Positions 1-6,166 of a stretch of 10,783 nucleotides of DNA are shown here, piece after piece. Position 1 is the stretch's first letter; every line of letters starts with the position of its first letter. Both the position numbers and the translations under genes were made by a program. The stretch is from JBBRLA01 sp038231615 (GTDB lineage Bacteria > Myxococcota_A > Polyangia > Palsa-1104 > JAEUJZ01), in the NCBI GenBank assembly GCA_038231615.1, contig JBBRLA010000260.1, forward strand, positions 1-10,783, written 5' to 3'. The notes under the pieces are model-generated. The model ran no database searches, had not been told where the DNA came from, and was given only the letters and a program-made list of their open reading frames with translations.

Positions 1-288
1 CAGAACCAGGCGGCCCTGCTCGCGTATCAGCAGGCGCGCAAGCTCTTCGAACTCGTCGGCGACAAGCTTGGGCAGGGCAACACCTGGCGCGGCGAAGCGG
101 ATGTCCAGTTCAGACTGGGGCAGAACCAGGCGGCCCTGCTCGCGTATCAGCAGGCGCGCAAGCTCTTCGAACTCGTTAGCTCCAAGCTTGGGCAGGGCAA
201 CACCTGGCAAGGCGAAGCGAATGTCCAGTTCTTACTGGGGCAGGGCAACACCTGGAAAGGCGAAGCAGATGTCCAATTCAAACTGGGG
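1..288 (+). repeat. Tandem 120-bp TPR-coding repeats (2 full units plus a 48-bp half unit)
   Basis: Units lie at 1-120 and 121-240, with a half unit at 241-288 that copies only the second part (QGNTW...LG). Units 1 and 2 differ at 9 of 120 bases; the first 56 bases are identical. Five of the six changed codons alter the amino acid (G/S, D/S, R/Q, D/N, R/L). The window begins exactly at a unit boundary, so more units may lie upstream. The half unit keeps helix A and lacks helix B, consistent with a 72-bp deletion between the similar strings around cttgggcag and ctggggcag. Confidence 0.95.
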
Positions 289-1899
289 CAGAACCAGGCG
301 GCGGTCGCAGCCGCGCGCAAGGCCGTGGATCAGGCACGGGAGGTAGGCGTCCCATACAATGAGATGCTGGCGCACATGACCCTGGCCCGGGCCCTGGACG
401 CACAGGGCGCCGCCATGGCTCCCCAGGGCGAGCTTGAGGCCCGCGCGGCCCTGCGCCTTCTCAACCTGCTGCGTTCCCGCGGCGTCGCCGACCAGGACCG
501 CACCGCGGCGGCCAACTTGGCCTCCCCACATGACTTCCTCATCCCCCGGCTGGTGCGCCGCGGCAAGACTCAGGAGGCCCTGGCCCTGGCAGAGGCGGCC
601 CACGCCCCGGTCCTTTTAGACCTGCTCTCCAACAGCGGGCGCCGCGCTGACACCACCGACCGGCTGCCCATCCTGCGCGAGCGCGACGAGCTGCGCGGCA
701 AGCTCGCCCGACTCGACAAGGAGGCCCGCGGCCTGCAGGACCCGGCGCTCCTTGCGAAGAACGAAGAGGAGCGCCGCCAGATCGACGCGGCCCTGGAGAT
801 GACCTCGCTCCACGCCCTGGGCTCGCTGCACACCCCGTTTCTCTCGGGCCAGCCGCTCTCCGACGCCGCCATCGCCGCGCTGGTCGCCGCCACCGGTTCG
901 GTCCTGCTCTACTACTCGGCCGATGAGCAACTCGTCGGGTTCCTGCTGCTCCCAGGCAAGCCGCCCATCAGCCGGACCTTGCCCCTTGGACGGGAGCGCC
1001 TGAGGAAGGACGTCGCCAGGCTGCACAACGATCTGGGCAACCCCCTGTGGGAGGAGCGCGCCGCCACCGCCACCGGCTCCCTGTACCAGGCCCTGATCGC
1101 CCCCTTCGCCGCCGACCTGGCCTCGGCGCAGCGTCTGGTCATCGTCCCCCATGGTCCGCTGCACCAGCTACCCTTCGAGGCGCTGACCGATGAAAAGGGG
1201 CGCCGGCTGGACCAGCGCTGGGCCATCAGCATCGCCCCGTCCCTGTCCGCCCTGGCCGTTTGCCTCCAGCGCGCCAAGGAGCGCGCCGACAGGGGCGAGT
1301 CGCTGCTGGCCCTGGCCTCCGGGCGCGGCCTGCGCTTCCCCAACGGCGAGATTGACCAGGTGGCCGCCCTCTTCGACTCGGTCGACAACCAGGCGCGCAT
1401 CTACCAGGAGCGGACCCGCTTCCAGACCTACCGCGACCTGGCCCCCAAGGCCCGCCACCTGCTGCTCGCCACCCACGGGACGCATGTGGAGGGCAGCCGC
1501 AGCGCGACGTTCCTGGAGATCGTGGCCGATGACACCCACGACCGGCGCCTGACCGCGGCCGAGGTGGCCGAGGTCGGACTGGTGGCCGAGCTGGTGGTGC
1601 TGGCCGCCTACGACACGGCCCGGGCCGAGGCGCTGCTCAGCGATGAGCGGCTGGACCTGACGCGCGCCTTCCTGATAGCGGGTGCCCAGGCGGTACTGGC
1701 CACGCGCTGGAAGGTGCCGGAAGACGAGGCCACGCGCCGCTTCTTGCTCGACTTCTACCGCTCGCTGCGCCACGGAGGCGGCGGTGGGGCCAGGCTGCGC
1801 AAGGACCAGGCGCTGGCTCTCGCCAGGGCCGCCTCCCGCGGGCGGGGCGAACCCGCCCAACTCTGGGCCGCCTGGGTCCTGGTGGGCGATGGCAGCTAA
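1..1899 (+). CDS. TPR-CHAT protein with Cys-to-Tyr at the catalytic site (5' end outside window)
   Basis: The frame is open from base 1, so the N-terminus lies outside the window; 632 residues are visible. Residues 1-96 are near-identical TPR units of 40 residues plus a 16-residue half unit, followed by more helical TPR-like sequence and a charged helical linker (about 226-264). From about residue 270 it matches the CHAT domain (caspase HetF associated with TPRs): the segment with LVIVPHGPLHQLPFEAL, then ATHG with the family His at residue 492, LTAAEVAE, LTRAFLIAGAQAVLATRWKV, and the terminal LWAAWVLVGDGS. Family CHAT proteases have a Cys in the motif SACxT; here it reads LAAYDTA, with Tyr at residue 537 (codon tac at 1609-1611). 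Known family members are caspase-like proteases or scaffolds in signalling and defence. This copy is probably proteolytically dead, or a protein-protein module. A GTG at 325 is only an internal codon, not the start. The neighbour is a convergent Rpn-like gene 36 bp downstream. Confidence 0.9.
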   Translation, partial: QNQAALLAYQQARKLFELVGDKLGQGNTWRGEADVQFRLGQNQAALLAYQQARKLFELVSSKLGQGNTWQGEANVQFLLGQGNTWKGEADVQFKLGQNQAAVAAARKAVDQAREVGVPYNEMLAHMTLARALDAQGAAMAPQGELEARAALRLLNLLRSRGVADQDRTAAANLASPHDFLIPRLVRRGKTQEALALAEAAHAPVLLDLLSNSGRRADTTDRLPILRERDELRGKLARLDKEARGLQDPALLAKNEEERRQIDAALEMTSLHALGSLHTPFLSGQPLSDAAIAALVAATGSVLLYYSADEQLVGFLLLPGKPPISRTLPLGRERLRKDVARLHNDLGNPLWEERAATATGSLYQALIAPFAADLASAQRLVIVPHGPLHQLPFEALTDEKGRRLDQRWAISIAPSLSALAVCLQRAKERADRGESLLALASGRGLRFPNGEIDQVAALFDSVDNQARIYQERTRFQTYRDLAPKARHLLLATHGTHVEGSRSATFLEIVADDTHDRRLTAAEVAEVGLVAELVVLAAYDTARAEALLSDERLDLTRAFLIAGAQAVLATRWKVPEDEATRRFLLDFYRSLRHGGGGGARLRKDQALALARAASRGRGEPAQLWAAWVLVGDGS

Positions 1900-1909
1900 A
1901 GGGGCGCGC

Positions 1910-1935
1910 GGCGGGCATGGATCGAGTGGCCCGCC
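1910..1935. terminator. GC-only hairpin between convergent genes (candidate bidirectional terminator)
   Basis: GGCGGGC (1910-1916) and GCCCGCC (1929-1935) form a perfect 7-bp stem with a 12-nt loop. It fills the 36-bp gap between the stop codons of the CHAT gene and the Rpn-like gene. There is no T-tract on either side, so it may act only as an mRNA 3'-end stabiliser or a weak terminator. Confidence 0.35.
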
Positions 1936-2829
1936 TCAAGTGAACAATTCGGAGACGCTCCGCGCCATCAGCGCGCGATCGAACCAGCGGTCGAGGGTGG
2001 GCATCTCGCGCTCGGCGTGGATGCGGGCCCGGTCTTCGTCGTTCACCGCAATCTGCCGCAGCCCCAGGAGGCGCACGATCGCCTCGGCCTTGCCTTTGAT
2101 CTCGCCTTCGGCCTTGCCTTTGGTTTCGCCCTTGTTGAACTGGGACCACTCGAAGTCCGTCTTGGGCAGATATACATCCGGGTGCAACATGATAAACTCC
2201 TCTAATCGCTGGTATCGCTCTTTGGTCATTATGGCACGGAGAAGCTGGTACAGCCACCAGGCCTGATCCACGCCGCCCGTCTGCCGGGCCGCCTGCACGG
2301 CCACAAGCGCCTCCTCCGGCCCGCTCTCGTCGTCCGCGTGCATCATGGCCGCGAGCGCCGCCAGCCACGGCTCGGCGCAAGCTTCCTTCAGCGATCCGAC
2401 GCGAGGCACATCATCCGGCCCGATGACGCGGGGAACCAGCCCGTGGCCGGGCAGAAACGAGCCGATCGGCTGCCGCGCCCACGCCGCCACGCTTCGGGTC
2501 AGCGCCAGCACGATCAGGTAGGTGTCGCAACGCACCTCGGCGTGCAGATCGGCGACATATTTGGGCCACGCGAACCACTTGCCCGGATCGATGCGGCCCT
2601 GCGGTTCCAGGATCGCGGCAACGACGGGCTTGCCGTTGTCTTCCAGGACCACGGCGGCATCGCTGCGCTGGCCGGTGGGCACCAGAGTGCGGGTGCCGGG
2701 GTCGGTGACGCGGACCCGGGAGAAGTAGGGCAGCTTGACCTTGAGCAGGTGCATCAGGATGGCGGGGACGACCTCGGGGTGTTCGCGACACAGCTCGATG
2801 GGCGCTTCATGTTCCATGGACAGAGACAT
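1936..2829 (-). CDS. Rpn/PD-(D/E)XK-like nuclease-fold protein
   Basis: 297 residues. The N-terminus (HEAPIELCREHPEVV) and the block SDAAVVLED followed by AAILEPQG match a family common in myxobacteria and actinobacteria. It is distantly related to Rpn recombination-promoting nucleases and the PD-(D/E)XK fold. Candidate active-site residues are Asp57, Glu75 and Gln77 (E-x-Q in place of E-x-K), followed by the aromatic segment WFAWPKYVADL. Residues 233-250 are Lys/Gly/Glu repeats (KGETKGKAEGEIKGKAEA), a charged linker typical of Rpn-like proteins. The C-terminal helical tail has LDRWFDRALMARSVSELF. The biological role of the family is not settled; DNA cleavage, recombination or a defence role are all possible. 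Start: ATG at 2829 fits the promoter directly upstream; an in-frame ATG at 2817 is the alternative. The gene lies between the CHAT 3' end and a decayed copy of that 3' end. Confidence 0.8.
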   Translation of the reverse strand: MSLSMEHEAPIELCREHPEVVPAILMHLLKVKLPYFSRVRVTDPGTRTLVPTGQRSDAAVVLEDNGKPVVAAILEPQGRIDPGKWFAWPKYVADLHAEVRCDTYLIVLALTRSVAAWARQPIGSFLPGHGLVPRVIGPDDVPRVGSLKEACAEPWLAALAAMMHADDESGPEEALVAVQAARQTGGVDQAWWLYQLLRAIMTKERYQRLEEFIMLHPDVYLPKTDFEWSQFNKGETKGKAEGEIKGKAEAIVRLLGLRQIAVNDEDRARIHAEREMPTLDRWFDRALMARSVSELFT

Positions 2830-2835
2830 GATCGG

Positions 2836-2864
2836 TTTATAGGATCAGGCTGCCGGCGAATCAA
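2836..2864 (-). promoter_or_regulatory. Sigma70-like promoter for the Rpn-like gene, apparently leaderless
   Basis: On the minus strand TTGATT (2859-2864), a 17-bp spacer and TATAAA (2836-2841) are followed by six bases (ccgatc) and then the ATG at 2829. A start site 6-7 bases after the -10 would fall on or next to the start codon. No Shine-Dalgarno sequence precedes the ATG, which agrees with leaderless translation. The surrounding bases are AT-rich compared with the rest of the window. Confidence 0.55.
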
Positions 2865-2929
2865 ATTTTTCCACAAAACTGATCCCTGTCTCACGGGTGG
2901 CGGTGCTGCTGGTGAGCCCCGTCTTTCGC

Positions 2930-2996
2930 CGGCGGGACGAACCCGCCCAGGTGGCTTGTTTGGGGCCGCCTGGGTCCTGTGAGCGACGGCAGCTAG
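2930..2996 (+). pseudogene. Decayed duplicate of the CHAT gene 3' end
   Basis: This segment resembles the end of the CHAT gene. The 12-mer cgaacccgccca occurs at 1848-1859 and 2938-2949; the 17-mer gggccgcctgggtcctg at 1865-1881 and 2963-2979; and ggcagcta, which includes the start of the stop codon, at 1891-1898 and 2988-2995. The order is the same in both copies. The remnant carries extra bases between the first two blocks and loses a base after gtcctg, so it no longer reads as the CHAT C-terminus. It is best explained as the tail of a lost tandem CHAT paralogue or the product of a duplication around the Rpn-like gene. Confidence 0.7.
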
Positions 2997-3049
2997 AGCG
3001 TGGCGGCGAGGCCCATCCAATTGGATCGACACAACGAAGTCCCGACAAA

Positions 3050-3180
3050 TGCTGTCCGTGCTGTCCGAATCTGAACGAAATCAGGTATCTGCGATATCGC
3101 CGGGGAACCTGTTGCCGTCCGCTGCTGCTGTCCGTGCTGTCCGAACCTGAACGAATAGGCATCTCCGACATCGGCGGGGG
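3050..3180 (+). repeat. Two direct copies of a ~56-bp repeat
   Basis: Copy A is at 3050-3105 and copy B at 3126-3180. Both begin tgctgtccgtgctgtccgaa, continue with ctgaacgaa, and end in cgg/cgccgggg-type sequence, with scattered substitutions and a one-base shift after gaacgaa. Read in one frame they give related peptides (SVLSESER and SVLSEPER), so they may be fragments of a small repeated gene. Confidence 0.75.
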
Positions 3181-3352
3181 GGGCCCTTGCCGTCCACTGC
3201 CGCCAGGGGCCGCCGTGCCTGCGCCTGCCCGCTTTCGCAGGCCCGCCTGCCCGCTCCTGCAAGGGCCTGCAACGGCTCGGCAGGCAGGTCCACCGATGCC
3301 CAAAGCAGGTATTTCGCACCGCGAAGTGGTCCTTTCCACCACTCCTACTTGT

Positions 3353-3464
3353 CCCTCCCCACCACTCCCAGTGGTCCCCCCCACTACTCCCAGTGGTCCC
3401 CCCCCACCACTCCAGTGGTCCCCCCCCACCACTCCCAGTGGTCCCCCCCCACCACTCCTACGGT
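3353..3464. repeat. 22-bp tandem array of small hairpins with C/G tracts
   Basis: Five units lie at 3353-3375, 3376-3397, 3398-3419, 3420-3442 and 3443-3464. Each has a tract of up to eight C followed by a short palindrome of the type ACCACT-CCC-AGTGGT. The third unit has a two-base loop and the second a single change that still allows a G-T pair; the last unit has lost the second arm. A related inverted pair, AGTGGT...ACCACT, precedes the array at 3325-3343. The minus strand carries repeated G-runs of three to eight bases, which could form G-quadruplexes. Confidence 0.9.
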
Positions 3465-3758
3465 CCCTCCACCTCTTTCGCTCGTTGAATACCTCCCCCG
3501 GCATGGCCGGCACCTGCTTCGGGATGTCCAACACCTTCTTGCGCCGCCGTTTGACTCCTTTGTCGCCGCGTTCACCTGGCTGCTCCTGCGCCACGGACGG
3601 CATCGGACGGCATCGGGGCGCGCAACGCTCTTCCGCAAATGCCTCATATTGCTGCCTTTCGGACAGCACGGACGGCATTTGTCGGGACTTTCTCTCGCAA
3701 AGCCTCGCCAGCCCTCGGCGCGATCATCGGCCATCGACCTCAGACAGGCCCCGGCCCC

Positions 3759-3786
3759 TTGTGCCTTCGACGAGAACCGCTACACT
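3759..3786 (+). promoter_or_regulatory. Candidate sigma70-like promoter for astA
   Basis: TTGTGC (3759-3764), a 16-bp spacer and TACACT (3781-3786) stand 24 bases before the astA ATG. Both hexamers are imperfect. It is the best match I see in this stretch. Confidence 0.3.
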
Positions 3787-3810
3787 GTGAGATCAAAGCT
3801 CCGGTGTGCC

Positions 3811-4854
3811 ATGTCTCAATTCCTTATCAGAGATGTCTCCATTTCCGACCTCGATGGCCTTTTTTCCGTCGCCGAGCACCTGGACTCGGTGAACCTGCCC
3901 CACGATCGGCAGGTGCTGGAGCGCCAGATCGAGCGGTCGGAAAAATCCTTCTCCGGCGCCCTGGACATCTTCCAGCGGGAGTACCTCTTCGTCCTGGTCG
4001 AGCATTCTCAGGAGGGCGCCCCGCCCCAGGGCCGCGTCCTGGGCACGTCGATGATCCATGCCCAGCACGGCACCCGCCGCGCCCCGCACATCTTCTTCGA
4101 TGTCATGACCGACGAGCGCTACTCCGAGACCCTGGACCGCCACTTCATCCAGCAGGTGCTGCGCATCGGCTACAACTACCACGGCCCCAGCGAGATCGGC
4201 GGTCTCATCCTCCAGCCCTCCTACCGCGGCCACGAGATGGCCCTGGGCAAGTGGCTTTCGTATGTCCGCTTCCTTTACCTGGCCCAGCACCGCGCCTGGT
4301 TCCGCGACGAGATCCTCTCCGAACTTCTGCCCCCGTTGCAAGAGGACGGCACGTCCCTTCTGTGGGAGCACCTGGGGCGGCATTTCACCGGCCTGTCCTA
4401 TCAGGAGGCCGACCGCATCTCCCAGACCAACAAAGAGTTTATCCGCACCCTTTTCCCCGCCGAGCCGATCTATACGTGCCTCCTGCCCGAGCATGTGCGC
4501 GCCATGATCGGCCAGGTCGGCCCCGAGACCCGCGGCGTCGAGAAGATGCTGCGGCGGATCGGCTTCCGCTATGCCAACCGCATCGACCCCTTCGACGGCG
4601 GCCCCCATTTCGTGGCACGCACCGACGACATCACCCTGGTCAAGACCGGCCAGCAGGCGCGCGTGCTGGCGGTGGACTCCGCCGACGAGGGCCGCCCCTA
4701 CGGCCTGGTCAGCGCCGAACGCGACCACGCCCCCTACTTCACCGCGGTGGGCACTCGCTACCGGCTGGAGGGCGACGAGGTGGGCCTGCCCGAGAAGGTC
4801 CGCCGCCTGCTCAAGGTGCAGGCTGGGGAACAGGTGGGGATTTTGCCGCTTTAG
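3811..4854 (+). CDS. astA: Arginine N-succinyltransferase family protein (AstA-like)
   Basis: 347 residues, close to the ~340 usual for AstA. The family transfers succinyl from succinyl-CoA to the alpha-amino group of L-arginine (EC 2.3.1.109), the first step of the cytoplasmic arginine succinyltransferase catabolic pathway. The GNAT-like fold has family blocks in order: an N-terminal IRDVSISDLDGLFSVAE, GGLILQPSYRGHEMALGKW, FRDEILSELLPP, LLWEHLGRHFTGLSYQEAD, LFPAEPIYTCLLPEHV, IGQVGPETRGVEKMLRRIGF and FDGGPHFV. The last three blocks align well with E. coli AstA (IGQVHPQT...EKEGFRY...FDGGPT). ATG 3811 is chosen because the frame further upstream runs through low-complexity, repeat-derived sequence with no similarity. 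No strong Shine-Dalgarno is seen. None of astB, astC, astD or astE is present, so the substrate (arginine, ornithine or another amine) and pathway cannot be settled from this window. Confidence 0.88.
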   Translation: MSQFLIRDVSISDLDGLFSVAEHLDSVNLPHDRQVLERQIERSEKSFSGALDIFQREYLFVLVEHSQEGAPPQGRVLGTSMIHAQHGTRRAPHIFFDVMTDERYSETLDRHFIQQVLRIGYNYHGPSEIGGLILQPSYRGHEMALGKWLSYVRFLYLAQHRAWFRDEILSELLPPLQEDGTSLLWEHLGRHFTGLSYQEADRISQTNKEFIRTLFPAEPIYTCLLPEHVRAMIGQVGPETRGVEKMLRRIGFRYANRIDPFDGGPHFVARTDDITLVKTGQQARVLAVDSADEGRPYGLVSAERDHAPYFTAVGTRYRLEGDEVGLPEKVRRLLKVQAGEQVGILPL

Positions 4855-5735
4855 GGGGTCAGGCCCGCCCAGAACTCGGTCAGCGATCGAGCGACCGCAG
4901 GCGGGTCCTCCAGTTGCGGATAGTGACCCAACTCGTCGAGCCACTCCAGGCGAGCACCGGGGATCTCTGCGGCCAGCCGCCGGGCGATCGCCGGCACGGC
5001 CACCGGGTCCCTTTTGCCCCACAGCACCAGCGTCGGCAGGTCCAGCCGGGTGAGGGCGCCAATCCAGCGGTGCCAGAAGCAGTGCCGCTCTTCGACATAG
5101 GCGATGCTGCGCGGCAGGCGCAGCATGCCGTCCTTGTAGCCCAGCATCTGCCACATGTCGTCCAGGTCCTCTTGCGGGACCGGCCGCGAAAGGATGCGCC
5201 GCATCTGCAAGAGGAAAAGCGCCTTGGATCGAAGGCGCGCCAGCACGGGTGCCAGCGGCGAGCGGAGTAGCTTCTGCGAGGGGGTCAGATGGGCCAGCTC
5301 GATGTGCACGCTGCCGTTCATCAGGATAAGCGAGCGGAACGCGACCGGGCACAGGCCCCGCTCTCTTCGGGCAAGAAGTTCGCAGGCGATGCTGGTGCCC
5401 ATGTCGTGGGCCAGAAGGTGGACCGCCGGAACACCCAGGGCGCGCAATGTGAGCAACACTACGTCGGCCTGCTCGTGTAGCGAGTAGCTGTAGTTTGACG
5501 GTTTGTCCGAAAGCCCGAAGCCGGGGAGGTCCAGAAGCACCACCCGGCGGCCCTGCGAAAGGGCCGGCAGGATGCGATGGAAGTCCTGCGAGCTGCTGGG
5601 AAAACCATGCAAAATTAGCACAGTCTCTTTGCCATCGCCTGCCCCGGTATCGATCACGAAGATCTGCTGACCGCAGAGATCCAAGAAATGTCCTTGCTCA
5701 CGCCAACTCAGCACGCTAGAAGAGAAGTCGTTCAT
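4851..5735 (-). CDS. Alpha/beta hydrolase with Asp nucleophile (haloalkane dehalogenase/epoxide hydrolase type)
   Basis: 294 residues. Family blocks in order: the oxyanion-hole motif HGFPSSS (43-49), LDLPGFGLSDKP (68-79), the nucleophile elbow LLAHDMGTS (107-115) with Asp111, a helical cap region (about 145-225), LWGKRDP with acid Asp243, and LGHYPQLEDPP with His271. Asp111 in place of the usual Ser places it with haloalkane dehalogenases, epoxide hydrolases and the uncharacterised HDMGT group, rather than with esterases. Such enzymes act in the cytoplasm by way of an ester intermediate; the substrate cannot be read from the sequence. ATG 5735 is chosen because the protein fold starts soon after it. 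A longer frame reaches 6005 but would run antisense through the KGG gene. The stop interlocks with that of astA. Divergent from the KGG-repeat gene, 81 bp apart. Confidence 0.88.
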   Translation of the reverse strand: MNDFSSSVLSWREQGHFLDLCGQQIFVIDTGAGDGKETVLILHGFPSSSQDFHRILPALSQGRRVVLLDLPGFGLSDKPSNYSYSLHEQADVVLLTLRALGVPAVHLLAHDMGTSIACELLARRERGLCPVAFRSLILMNGSVHIELAHLTPSQKLLRSPLAPVLARLRSKALFLLQMRRILSRPVPQEDLDDMWQMLGYKDGMLRLPRSIAYVEERHCFWHRWIGALTRLDLPTLVLWGKRDPVAVPAIARRLAAEIPGARLEWLDELGHYPQLEDPPAVARSLTEFWAGLTP

Positions 5736-5816
5736 GGCACCGGAGTCTATACCAGCCCGGCCCTCCCTGCCGTTCACGATCCATCCACCCCCTTCACCAA
5801 GAGCGAGTGCATCCAT

Positions 5817-6083
5817 ATGTTGGAAGACCACACATCGAAACCCCGACACGGTTTTTCTACGATGTCTCCCGAGCGGCGGCAACAGATCGCCAGCCTGGGT
5901 GGCAAAGCCGCCCATGAAAAGGGAACTGCCCATCAGTTTAACTCGAAGGAAGCTCGAATGGCTGGACAAAAAGGCGACACGGCCGTGGCCCAGGATCGGG
6001 AGCATATGTCACGGATCGGGCGGGTCGGCGGACAGGCGACCAAGACCCGGTCCAGCAAGAACAAGGCGACCAAGACCCAGTAG
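5817..6083 (+). CDS. KGG-repeat stress-associated protein (YciG/GsiB/con-10-like)
   Basis: 88 residues. The core RHGFSTMSPERRQQIASLGG, then KAAHEKGTAHQFNSKEA, and DREHMSRIGRVGG matches the KGG motif family (stress-induced bacterial acidophilic repeat). The glycine-pair positions read LGG, QKGD and VGG, so the three repeats are somewhat degenerate. The protein is small, hydrophilic and without cysteine, with a basic Thr/Lys-rich C-terminus (ATKTRSSKNKATKTQ). That C-terminus is encoded partly by a 15-bp repeat, aggcgaccaagaccc, at 6034-6048 and 6064-6078. Family members are induced in stationary phase, desiccation or general stress; the molecular function is unknown. ATG 5817 leaves a short leader before the conserved core. 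A weak purine-rich stretch (aagagcgag) lies upstream. The in-frame ATG at 5688 would overlap the divergent hydrolase start and is not favoured. Confidence 0.85.
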   Translation: MLEDHTSKPRHGFSTMSPERRQQIASLGGKAAHEKGTAHQFNSKEARMAGQKGDTAVAQDREHMSRIGRVGGQATKTRSSKNKATKTQ

Positions 6084-6141
6084 CGATAAAGCAGTCTGGA
6101 CGACCGGCAGGTTGACCGACAGGTTTGCTGAGGGCCTATCT

Positions 6142-6160
6142 GACCGTTTGGCTGACGGTC
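6142..6160. terminator. Small intergenic hairpin between convergent KGG and FGE-like genes
   Basis: GACCGT (6142-6147) and ACGGTC (6155-6160) form a perfect 6-bp stem with a 7-nt loop, 7 bp beyond the stop of the FGE-like gene and 58 bp beyond that of the KGG gene. There is no T-tract, so termination is uncertain. Confidence 0.22.
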
Positions 6161-6166
6161 TACCGT

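Larger units (their letters stand above)
3037..3690. repeat. 33-bp inverted repeat bounding a ~650-bp segment
   Basis: The sequence aagtcccgacaaatgc, then t or c, then gtccgtgctgtccgaa occurs at 3037-3069 on the plus strand and as its reverse complement at 3658-3690. Thirty-two of 33 bases match. The arms resemble terminal inverted repeats of a small non-autonomous element, but the left arm overlaps the direct repeat at 3050. Both arms also read as the same peptide, KSRQMxSVLSE, pointing inward, which fits two convergent fragments of one gene family equally well. Confidence 0.75.
2865..3810. other. Gene-poor, repeat-rich interval
   Basis: About 950 bp between the Rpn-like promoter and astA. 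It contains the CHAT-tail remnant, a pair of ~56-bp direct repeats, a 33-bp inverted repeat, a 22-bp hairpin array and, between about 3205 and 3300, GCCTGC-rich short repeats. Long open frames exist on both strands, but their products are Pro/Ser/Arg-rich with no recognisable domain, as expected from GC-rich, stop-poor DNA. I call no gene here. Confidence 0.6.

Noticed and set aside
68..346. Repetitive 92-residue frame (MGRATPG...) over the TPR units.
   Set aside because: It is an alternate-frame reading of the TPR-coding repeats; the CHAT frame continues openly through the same bases with real TPR signatures.
3353..3464. CRISPR array.
   Set aside because: The 22-bp units are contiguous, with no unique spacers of regular length and no cas genes nearby.
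3658..3690. Insertion-sequence end with transposase.
   Set aside because: No transposase motif is seen between or near the inverted arms, so at most it is a non-autonomous or decayed element.
2897..3790. Long open frame on the plus strand through the repeat-rich interval, and its minus-strand counterpart at 2845-3678.
   Set aside because: The products are low complexity, shaped by the C-tract array and repeats, with no domain and no plausible ribosome-binding site.
3187..3810. N-terminal extension of the astA-like frame back to 3187.
   Set aside because: The extension is translated repeat DNA without similarity to AstA; the family starts at the ATG at 3811 and the length from there fits AstA.
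5736..6005. N-terminal extension of the hydrolase to 6005.
   Set aside because: It would run antisense through the KGG-repeat gene, and its sequence has no hydrolase similarity.
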